Source: an uncultured Bacteroidota bacterium
Lineage (GTDB): Bacteria > Bacteroidota > Bacteroidia > Chitinophagales > Chitinophagaceae
Length of the DNA: 61,962 nucleotides
Reading direction: 5' to 3'
Assembly (NCBI GenBank): GCA_903887005.1
Contig: CAISOH010000231.1
Coordinates: forward strand, 1-61,962
Position numbers and translations under genes: made by a program. The notes beneath the pieces were generated by a model. That model saw only the letters and a program-made list of their open reading frames with translations. It made no database searches and was not told the origin of the DNA. This document shows, piece after piece, positions 53,450-61,962 of the stretch. Each line of letters starts with the position of its first letter. Position 1 is the first letter of the stretch.

Positions 53450-53664
53450 ATACAGGATTCTTAATTGGTTATGTAACTTCAATAGAAGCTTGCTTTACGG
53501 AATCAATACTGGTGAATTTCATTCGTGCCGGACAATAACAGCAACACATGTAGTAATCGTGAAGAACGTTGCCTGTGGCGGATTTTAAAAGCGCATAGTG
53601 CAAAAAATAGTCCAAGAATTAAACTCACGGACAAGCTCATCACATAAACACATAATCACGTTTG
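53450..53664. other. Intergenic stretch with one motif copy
   Basis: AGCGCATAGTGCAAAAAATA at 53590-53610 recurs near 56645 and 57243 (GTGCAAAAAATAGTGCAGGA). Otherwise I see nothing between the convergent genes. Confidence 0.45.
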
Positions 53665-55821
53665 TTACCCTACATAATACATCTTCAGCTGACCCTTGCC
53701 CTTCGCATCTATTTCTCCTCTGTATTCGCAGCTAATCTTATCCTTTACCAGTTGATAGGTGGTCTGTGATATATTTATCTTTCCTGCTTCGCTATTCTGT
53801 TCCATTCTTGCTGCCGTGTTCACAGTATCTCCCCATATGTCGTAGGCGAACTTCTTTACACCAACGATACCTGCAACAACGCTACCACTATGTATTCCTA
53901 TTCTTATCTCAAAGGTGCTACTCCCTAACTTAGCTAACCTATCCTGCATGAAGCCATTTAATTCTATGGCTGCTCTTACTGTATTCTCTGCATGTTTGGG
54001 GTCTGCTGTGGGCAAGCCTGCTACTGCCAGATATGCATCACCTATCGTCTTAATCTTTTCAATGTTATACTTACCTGTTATCTCGTCAAATGCTTTGAAG
54101 CAGGCATGCAGTTCATCAATCAATCCCTGTGGGCTCATTTTTTCACCTGCATGGGTGAAGTTCACAAAGTCAGTAAAGAGCACGGTTACATTATCATAAT
54201 GTTTTGCGGTAGTGGTGCCCGTTGTTTTTAGCTCAGCGGCTACCTCTTCAGGCAGTATGTTCAGCAACAGGTCGTCAGATTGCTTCCTCGCCGTTTCTGA
54301 CTTGCGACGCTCTTTAACTATGAAGAAAGAAAAGCCTGCCAGTAGCAGTATGCCAGCAATACCCATATAAGTATAGCTTTTCTGTTTTTGCAAATTGATA
54401 GTTGCTATCTTCTCTTTCTCCGCTGTCTTTAAGCTATCGGTAAGGTGCTCGCGCTCATATTCATTCTTCATTTCCATTTTTACTAAATTCTCCTTATTCT
54501 CCCTTGTAAACACAGAGTCTTCTATGGCGTGGTAGTTATCAGAACATTCCATTGCTTTTTTGTAATCCCCAATTAGCTTATACGCTTTGGCAAGAGTTTT
54601 ATAACTACCTCGCATAATATCAGGTGCATTTATTTCTTTATTTAATACAAGGCTCCGTTCAAGGTAGTCAATAGCTTTTCGTAGCCTTCCGGTCTTATTG
54701 GCAGGAATTATCTCATCCTGGATTGCCTGCCTGGTAGATAGATTTTTTGAAACAGGCAATTCAATCATTGCTGAAATATTGTTCTTATTTACGGAGTCGG
54801 TTGCTAACGAAAAATATGCATTCCCAATACATCTCAAATCCCATGCTAAATTGCTCTTATTTCCAATTTCACGGTTAATATTTAAAGCTATGTGCGCATA
54901 TTTAATAGCCATTACAAAGTTTTTCTCATCAGCATATATACCTGCAATATTTCCTATAATATTAGCAACGCCATTCTTTTCACCTATTTCTTCAAATAAT
55001 TTTAATGCTTCAAAATAATATTTCATTGCATTTGAATAGTCGCCTTTGCCTTCATATACAACACCCACACTGGTAGTAGACCTTGCAATACCTTGTTTAT
55101 CCTGTATTTCCCCATATACCGTCAAGCCTTTCTGACAATATTCCAGCGCTTTAGGGTAATCGTTTTGCTTACTATAAATGTAACCGATATAATCGTTAAG
55201 TCTTGCGACGCCAGCTTTATTGCCGTTTTCTTCAAACATTTTTAATGCTTTAAAATCATACGCTAACGCTTTAGGATAATCACTTTGTAGAAAGTATATA
55301 AGTGCGATATTGCCTGTAGCTACTGCTATTCGTGTTTTATCTCCGATTTCTTCGAATATTTTTAAGGCTTTAGAATGATATTCCAATGCTTTAGGATAAT
55401 CACTTTGAGACTGATAAATATTGCCAATATTCCCAGTGGCAGAAGCAATACCTTTTTTAAACCCTATCTCTTCAAATATTATCAACGCTTTTTTGCAATT
55501 GGCCAAAGCGTTTGGATAATCTGATTTATTCTGATAATTTACTCCTATGTAATTACTTGAAGCTGCAATTCCTTTTTGCCAATTAAGTTTTCTAGAAAGG
55601 TCTAGTCCCTGGTGTCCATATTCTAAACCTTCATCTGGACTAATGGTTGAATATCCTGCTGAAAGGTCTTTCAATAAATTCACCTTGTTGGTGTCCTCCT
55701 TTTGTTTGGGTAACTCTTTGAGTAGTGAGTCTATCCTTGCCTGCCCTTGCAATTGGGCATAGAGGTTGTCACTAATTATTGTGAGGAGCATTATCAGTAA
55801 GACCTTTATATATAGCCTCAT
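53665..55821 (-). CDS. Exported/membrane TPR protein with class III adenylate cyclase domain
   Basis: The product of about 718 residues has an N-terminal signal or anchor (MRLYIKVLLIMLLTIISDNLYAQ) and six to eight TPR units (about 60-400, pattern DYPKALEYHSKALKIFEEIG). A linker, one transmembrane helix (about residues 483-502, MGIAGILLLAGFSFFIV) and a C-terminal cyclase domain (about 535-718) follow. The domain has metal Asp in VLFTDFVNFT, Lys in EKIKTIGDAYL and Asp in AYDIWGDTVN (both for ATP rather than GTP), and the transition-state pair N and R in NTAARM. So sensing occurs outside and cAMP is made inside. The start at 55821 is preferred over 55842. Confidence 0.92.
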   Translation of the reverse strand: MRLYIKVLLIMLLTIISDNLYAQLQGQARIDSLLKELPKQKEDTNKVNLLKDLSAGYSTISPDEGLEYGHQGLDLSRKLNWQKGIAASSNYIGVNYQNKSDYPNALANCKKALIIFEEIGFKKGIASATGNIGNIYQSQSDYPKALEYHSKALKIFEEIGDKTRIAVATGNIALIYFLQSDYPKALAYDFKALKMFEENGNKAGVARLNDYIGYIYSKQNDYPKALEYCQKGLTVYGEIQDKQGIARSTTSVGVVYEGKGDYSNAMKYYFEALKLFEEIGEKNGVANIIGNIAGIYADEKNFVMAIKYAHIALNINREIGNKSNLAWDLRCIGNAYFSLATDSVNKNNISAMIELPVSKNLSTRQAIQDEIIPANKTGRLRKAIDYLERSLVLNKEINAPDIMRGSYKTLAKAYKLIGDYKKAMECSDNYHAIEDSVFTRENKENLVKMEMKNEYEREHLTDSLKTAEKEKIATINLQKQKSYTYMGIAGILLLAGFSFFIVKERRKSETARKQSDDLLLNILPEEVAAELKTTGTTTAKHYDNVTVLFTDFVNFTHAGEKMSPQGLIDELHACFKAFDEITGKYNIEKIKTIGDAYLAVAGLPTADPKHAENTVRAAIELNGFMQDRLAKLGSSTFEIRIGIHSGSVVAGIVGVKKFAYDIWGDTVNTAARMEQNSEAGKINISQTTYQLVKDKISCEYRGEIDAKGKGQLKMYYVG

Positions 55822-55994
55822 AATGTCAATTTTGGCTAACAAATTACTGTTTTATTTTGAATAACAAATTATAGATTCAAGCGCATGTCCTTCTCAAATG
55901 AAACCTTGTTGTGCCGAATGGTCTGAAGGCATCCGGTAAAACGGATATAAATCCATGCTCCGAATGGCATTCAAAGTTAGAGAGTGGAATAAAT

Positions 55995-56065
55995 GATAAA
56001 AGCCCAATTAAATTAATTCTATTGAGCTTTTATCGGGATGCAGGATTTGAACCTACGGCCACAAT
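55995..56065 (-). other. tRNA-like 3' fragment with trailing hairpin
   Basis: On the minus strand the segment GTAGGTTCAAATCCTGC is a good tRNA T-arm (stem GTAGG/CCTGC, loop TTCAAAT), followed by an acceptor-like ATCCCGA. About six bases later comes a terminator-like inverted repeat (AAAGCTCAATAGAAT.../ATTGGGCTTTT). No matching anticodon arm, D-arm or 5' acceptor strand is found upstream to 56130, so this is a fragment and not a tRNA gene. tRNA 3' ends are common attachment sites of integrative elements. Confidence 0.5.
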
Positions 56066-56110
56066 CGTCCCAGCATTGTATGCAAAGATTCATTAAAAGC
56101 ACTTTACTGT

Positions 56111-56510
56111 GCTTGATTGTAGCATAAGTCAAATTTAAGTGGTTAAACAATAATAGACAAATTGAGCGGTCTGGTCACCTTCGTGGTCACCAGATAATGG
56201 GTCAGGCCGGTACATCCATATTGATAAAGTATGCTCCTTTGGGCTATGTGTAATGCCAACGAAAATTTTAGATTGAAGATAAAGTAATGAATAATTTCGG
56301 ATCGATTTTTTTTATAAGTAAAAACAACACTTTTTATACTGACGCACAAAACAATTGCAGCTAATTACAATAAGGAAAGTAAGGAACATTCGCTATGGCG
56401 CTTCCCAGGACTTCAATGCATTTTTTAAGGCATATTATATTAGTGGGCATAAAAAAGCAGCAACAAATAATGTGGAACTAATCGATTTTCAATTGCTCAT
56501 GACAGGAATA
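56111..56510. other. Gene-free stretch
   Basis: It contains GGTCACCTTCGTGGTCACC (inverted pair at about 56175-56195) and AT-rich DNA. The frames open here are short and featureless. This is decayed or accessory DNA without a recognisable gene. Confidence 0.4.
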
Positions 56511-56512
56511 GA

Positions 56513-56665
56513 GCCTGCACAACCTTGCGAATACCAGATTTTGAGCCGCAAACAAAAACGCTCCTAACTTAGTAAAAACATCACTTTTTATACCGTGAAA
56601 AAGATAATGTTGCTGTTCTGATAGTAAAAGTTAAGCATCAGCAAAGTGCAAAAAATAGTGCAGGA
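56513..56665 (+). repeat. Direct repeat, left copy, about 150 bp
   Basis: The segment from CCTGCACAACCTTGCGAA through GTGCAAAAAATAGTGCAGGA is repeated at 57112-57272 with few differences, for example CTCCTAACTTAGT against CTCCTAACTCAGT. The two copies bracket the cyclase fragment. Confidence 0.85.
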
Positions 56666-56671
56666 ATTAAA

Positions 56672-56847
56672 CTAACCCACATAGTACATCTTCAACTGCC
56701 CCTTACCCTTCGCTGCAATTTCGCCTCTGTACTCGCAGTTAAACTTATCCTTCACCAGTTCGTAAGTTGTTCCTGAGATATTTACTTTTCCTACTTCGCC
56801 GCTACTTTCCATGCGGCTTGCTGTATTTACAGTGTCGCCCAGGTTGC
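56672..56847 (-). pseudogene. Adenylate cyclase C-terminal fragment
   Basis: Read on the minus strand the fragment encodes GDTVNTASRMESSGEVGK and ends QLKMYYVG-stop. It is closely related to the end of the intact cyclase at 53665-55821 but has its own substitutions (ASRMESSGEVGK against AARMEQNSEAGK). It lacks the upstream domain and its 5' edge abuts a copy of the 60-bp repeat. It cannot act as a cyclase. Confidence 0.88.
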
Positions 56848-56911
56848 TCATAGTCTTCCCAAAAATAAATAAAATTTACAGTTCGGCGTTAATCTCTGAT
56901 TACGTCGGAGC
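56848..56911 (+). repeat. About 60-bp dispersed repeat, copy 2
   Basis: TCATAGTCTTCCCAAAAATA through TTCGGCGTTAATCTCTGATT matches 51015-51076. It begins where the cyclase fragment ends. Confidence 0.7.
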
Positions 56912-56944
56912 GGAAGCAAATCTCCGATTTGCAAATGTGAAAAA

Positions 56945-57030
56945 TAAGAGCGAAGAAACAGAGCGGGCCACCTTCGCTGAAAAAGCTACGGCGGCTGAAA
57001 GAGGGAAAAATAAAAGCGGAGAATGACCAG
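56945..57030. repeat. Copy of a GAGCGAAG/CTTCGCT dispersed repeat
   Basis: AAGAGCGAAGAAACAGAGCG, ACCTTCGCTGAAAAAGC and GCGGAGAATGACCAGCGC occur in order. The block is related to those at 49828 and 51465 and leads into the tandem array at 57031. Confidence 0.55.
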
Positions 57031-57086
57031 CGCTCTTCGCTCCCCGCTCTTCGCTCCCCGCTCTTCGCTCCCCGCTCTTCGCTCTC
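57031..57086 (+). repeat. 14-bp tandem array, four units
   Basis: The unit CGCTCTTCGCTCCC occurs three times exactly and a fourth time as CGCTCTTCGCTCTC. It has no spacers. The frames that run through it (for example an Arg/Ser/Gly-rich one) are repeat artefacts. Confidence 0.92.
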
Positions 57087-57111
57087 ATTTTTGTGCCTCG
57101 AACAGAAACGA

Positions 57112-57272
57112 ACCTGTACATCCTTGCGAATACCAGATTTTGAGTCGCAAACAAAAACGCTCCTAACTCAGTAAAAACAGCACTTTTTATACCGTAAAAA
57201 AGATAATGTTGCTATTCTGATAGTAAAAGTGAAGCATCAGGAGCATAGTGCAAAAAATAGTGCAGGATTTAA
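57112..57272 (+). repeat. Direct repeat, right copy, about 150 bp
   Basis: This partners 56513-56665. The interior ACTTTTTATACCG and GATAATGTTGCT segments are conserved; the end has a small insertion (GGAGCATAGTGC against CAAAGTGC). Confidence 0.85.
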
Positions 57273-57392
57273 AAGAAGAGTTATGCAACATTGCCGATTG
57301 TCGCTCCAGCTATGCCCCAATAATGTTATGAAATAGACCATATCCCAGGCCATATAAGGCACAAATTGTCTGGTGAAATACAGTAGCGGTTA

Positions 57393-58811
57393 TTAATTCT
57401 GCTTAATAAATTTTTTAACAATCCTTGTCTTACCTGATTCAATAGCCAGGAAATAAATACCGTTTGGCAAAGCAGCGATTGAAAGGGTTTTTCGAACAGC
57501 GTTATTTACAACTGCAGCAATATCCGATATTATGATTTGTCCGATAGTATTTTTCAACGAAATCTTATAATTTCCGTTCTCCATACCTTCCATGTCTATA
57601 TATACGGTATTGCCTGCAGGGTTTGGAGATACACTGACTTGCGATAATTCAGTCATTGTTGGCATGCCGAGTGCGCCGCAGTTGACAACGAAATTTTTAG
57701 AGCAGGTGATACCATTGTATATCGTTTCATAAGTGTAAATGCCTGTTGTGGCAGGTAGCACCTTATTCCAATACCAATAAGAGGCGAGATAACTGGTAGT
57801 ACTGTTGTGTGTCCAACTGGCAAATGTGGACCCGCCGGGATTAATTATGCGCTCACGTACTGTATCTCCTGGAGTTTCATTCCTGAGAAAAAAATAGAAC
57901 TTAGCGGTAGCTCCGGCGGTAAAACAACTGTCCTCATTTGGAGTTTCGGTGGTGTCGCAGCCAGGAAGAATTGCCGGCAAAGAATTGACCTGGGCTTTTA
58001 TAACTGCAGGTTCGGTATAGGGTTTCTGCGCTACCCACCATGTAGCGCCACCTAACGAATTGCAGGTGCCTGCCCATGGGTCTTTTAATGTAGCGCTGGA
58101 ACTCGTGCTCCAGACTTCAAAATGTAAATGTGGTGCCGTACTGCTGCCTGAACTGCCCACTACCCCGAGGAACTCTCCGAGACTCACTGTTTGCCCTGCA
58201 ATCTTGGAAGTAAGGGAGAATTTTTTCATGTGCCAGTATAATGCAACCGAACCATCAGCGTGCTGGATAATGATGTAATTTGCTGTGTCTGTATTCATAG
58301 CGCAGTTTTTATCAAAATAGCCATCAGACTTTTGAATAATAGTGCCGGGGGCGGCGGCAACCACGTTGACCTGGTTATTATCCATTTTAAGAAATGGATA
58401 AGGGGCGGAACAAATATCTGTTCCCCTGTGGCCATCATAAGTAACAGTACCGCAATTATAATCTTTTACCCCTGGTGAAGTAGGATCCTCATCTACATAG
58501 TTGCCTATATAATAATAACTGCAATCAATTAAACCAGCCGAGGTCTGGAGCGGCCAGCTAAATAAAGTTGAGGTAGTTTTACGCTGCCTGGTATCTAATT
58601 TCAGCAACTTGATGTTTTCTGCAATCTGTTTTTCTATAAGCTCATATTGTTGCGGTGTGATACATGGATGCGCCGCATCATTGATGCCGGCAGGGTATTG
58701 TCCGCCTTCTTCACTTTGTGCTATACTTGTATTCTGCGCAAATGATCGTATTGATAATACGGTAAGAAGAATAAACAGGGTTGAGGAAAAGTAAATTTTA
58801 ATCATAATCAT
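57393..58811 (-). CDS. Secreted M23-family peptidase with T9SS tail
   Basis: The product of about 472 residues has a signal peptide (MIKIYFSSTLFILLTVLSIRSFAQ). A LytM/M23 zinc peptidase domain (about 110-245) follows with the zinc ligands in YDGHRGTD (H...D) and APHLHFEVW (HxH). Next come a beta-rich middle domain and a T9SS type A sorting domain (VSPNPAGNTVYIDM, ISLKNTIGQIII, PNGIYFLAIESG). M23 enzymes cut peptidoglycan cross-links or glycine-rich proteins; secretion through T9SS suggests an extracellular target. The frame is open to 58961, but the first 50 residues lack a signal peptide, so the methionine at 58811 or 58805 is the start. Confidence 0.9.
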   Translation of the reverse strand: MIMIKIYFSSTLFILLTVLSIRSFAQNTSIAQSEEGGQYPAGINDAAHPCITPQQYELIEKQIAENIKLLKLDTRQRKTTSTLFSWPLQTSAGLIDCSYYYIGNYVDEDPTSPGVKDYNCGTVTYDGHRGTDICSAPYPFLKMDNNQVNVVAAAPGTIIQKSDGYFDKNCAMNTDTANYIIIQHADGSVALYWHMKKFSLTSKIAGQTVSLGEFLGVVGSSGSSTAPHLHFEVWSTSSSATLKDPWAGTCNSLGGATWWVAQKPYTEPAVIKAQVNSLPAILPGCDTTETPNEDSCFTAGATAKFYFFLRNETPGDTVRERIINPGGSTFASWTHNSTTSYLASYWYWNKVLPATTGIYTYETIYNGITCSKNFVVNCGALGMPTMTELSQVSVSPNPAGNTVYIDMEGMENGNYKISLKNTIGQIIISDIAAVVNNAVRKTLSIAALPNGIYFLAIESGKTRIVKKFIKQN

Positions 58812-59205
58812 GGCGTTTAAATGAATATAATGATAAGTAAAGTTAGTTGTTTTTTTTGAATGTATCAATAGTTTTATATATTTTTTCTCCGTTGTTGCAA
58901 TACTGAACTCATTGTGTGACCAGGCGCTTTTATTCCAAATTGTACCTCGACCACTATACATTTAGGCATTCTCTTCACATACATTCATTCACAATTAAAG
59001 CGCTACCATGTCCAACCTCCTTTGTTCATCACACCTTAGAATTTAATCCTCAGTTGGTAGAGCATCATCTGCGTCCGCTCATCAAGTCCGTATATAGCTA
59101 AAATTTAGAAATCAATATTTACACGGGCTATCTGCCAATTTTAATAGAAGTGCGATATAATTCTTTGAACTAATGTATTCCATAAATCGATTCATAGATT
59201 TTAGC
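58812..59205. other. Divergent intergenic region upstream of katG
   Basis: It separates the minus-strand peptidase from katG. Short frames are open but without features. I see no repeat element. Confidence 0.4.
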
Positions 59206-59221
59206 AATGACGGCTGTCATT
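59206..59221 (+). promoter_or_regulatory. Inverted repeat upstream of katG, possible operator
   Basis: AATGAC (59206-59211) and GTCATT (59216-59221) are mirror copies around GGCT, 53 bases before the katG start. Catalase-peroxidase genes are commonly controlled by OxyR or PerR, so this is a candidate site, but it does not match a known consensus well enough to name the regulator. Confidence 0.35.
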
Positions 59222-59270
59222 ACAAGTACATGGAAATTGCCATAATTTTATCTTTTAAAACAGATTATAA

Positions 59271-61508
<2,238 letters not shown>

Positions 61509-61533
61509 TTTCAGTGCTGTGTTATTTTGTTTT

Positions 61534-61565
61534 AAAAGGTGGCCTGAACTGGTCACCTATTTTCA
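61534..61565 (+). terminator. Terminator of katG
   Basis: AGGTGGCC (61537-61544) pairs with GGTCACCT (61551-61558) with one G-U pair, flanked by AAAA and ATTTT. It lies about 28 bases after the stop codon. Confidence 0.8.
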
Positions 61566-61636
61566 TTCTTATTGTAAATATGCGGGTTGATCTGTAGTAA
61601 ATTTCACTTGCACAGAATTCCCTGTTCGCATGAATT

Positions 61637-61752
61637 ATACCAAAACCTGGGATAAATTAGTCCGAAAAATGAGGGTTAGAGATAACATCTCCCTTTAGGG
61701 CTGGGGCTTATTGGTAAATGAGTTTAGACTAATTTGAAATGAGTATTGGTAT
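61637..61752. repeat. Element B copy 2 (116-bp inverted-repeat element)
   Basis: It shares the ends (ATACCAAAACC left, AGTATTGGTAT right) and interior GATAACATCTCCCTTTAGGG with copy 1 at 5306-5422. Nothing recognisable follows to the end of the window (61753-61962). Confidence 0.85.
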
Positions 61753-61962
61753 TATGCCTGTTGGGAGTCTGAAAATTTAGCGCGTACCAGACTACACCTT
61801 TCGACATAGTCTGCTACACTTGCGTATAGTTAGTCGTCCATCAAAAAGTCTGGAATCCGCGTCCATTCTATGTTTTGAGAAAAAATCGTTCAAATAAACT
61901 ACAAGCTATTTGAAAAAGTTGCAAAAAGCTTGCAATTTAGAGTATGCTTACGCCTCAGAAAA

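Noticed and set aside
55911-56096. 61-codon frame on the plus strand
   Set aside because: It runs over the hairpin and the tRNA-like fragment; the translated tail (DAGFEPTAT) is the typical artefact of a reversed tRNA 3' end.
56355-56567. 70-codon frame ending in a TGIEPA-like motif
   Set aside because: Such short frames in front of repeats and tRNA-like sequences are classic spurious translations; it also overlaps the 150-bp direct repeat.
56811-57154. Frames of 71-84 codons on both strands
   Set aside because: They translate the 60-bp repeat and the CGCTCTTCGCTCCC tandem array and are low-complexity.
59164-59202. Bacteroidota promoter before katG (TTTG and TAGATTTT)
   Set aside because: The spacing of about 27 bases is too long for the usual -33/-7 pair and the -7 box lacks the final G.

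Overview
This window reads as a chromosomal segment of a Bacteroidota bacterium, most likely from the Chitinophagaceae or a close relative. The evidence is six large secreted proteins ending in type IX secretion (T9SS) sorting domains, two small proteins resembling the C-terminal domain of GldM, a DUF4402 surface protein, a fused FtcD, a CcsA/CcmD pair typical of the phylum, A-rich leaders without clear Shine-Dalgarno sites, and AT-rich intergenic DNA full of palindromic repeats. No plasmid, phage or ribosomal locus is visible.

Layout. 1-5.1 kb: two copies of a 154-bp inverted-repeat element, coaE and yajC, three small uncharacterised genes and ftcD (histidine degradation). 5.1-10.7 kb: a 14-bp tandem array interrupted by a second inverted-repeat element, a small exported basic protein, and a 1442-residue NHL-repeat protein. 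10.8-13 kb: a PspC-domain gene and a translationally coupled ATPase/TOPRIM pair, which is the best candidate for an undescribed defence module. 13-18 kb: core metabolism (aconitase, glutamate dehydrogenase) and cytochrome c maturation (ccsA, ccmD). 18-21 kb: small genes, a lone DUF433 antitoxin and an exported-looking class V aminotransferase. 21.4-31.5 kb: two giant T9SS proteins, one broken by a single-base frameshift and one an M4 metallopeptidase. 31.9-37 kb: a DUF4402 protein and two tandem TMTC-like glycosyltransferase/TPR membrane proteins. 37.7-45.7 kb: two paralogous T9SS proteins with NHL and Ig-like repeats. 46-53.5 kb: a DUF4153 membrane protein, a Ycf48-like propeller, two orphan genes in repeat-rich DNA, and an exported GH24 lysozyme-like protein overlapping a small exported protein. 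53.6-61.5 kb: a TPR/adenylate cyclase, a decayed stretch with a cyclase remnant and a tRNA-like 3' fragment, an M23 peptidase with a T9SS tail, and katG.

How it fits together. The dominant theme is cell-surface and secreted proteins: propeller and Ig-like giants, peptidases and a lysozyme-like protein, exported by Sec and then mostly by T9SS. The two TMTC-like membrane proteins lie between Ser/Thr-rich secreted proteins and could glycosylate them (inference). Housekeeping genes are interspersed. At least three families of short inverted-repeat elements and several tandem or dispersed repeats mark the intergenic DNA. Proteins with repeated modules and a cyclase fragment between direct repeats point to frequent local recombination. 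Functions are from reading motifs by eye; no database search was possible.
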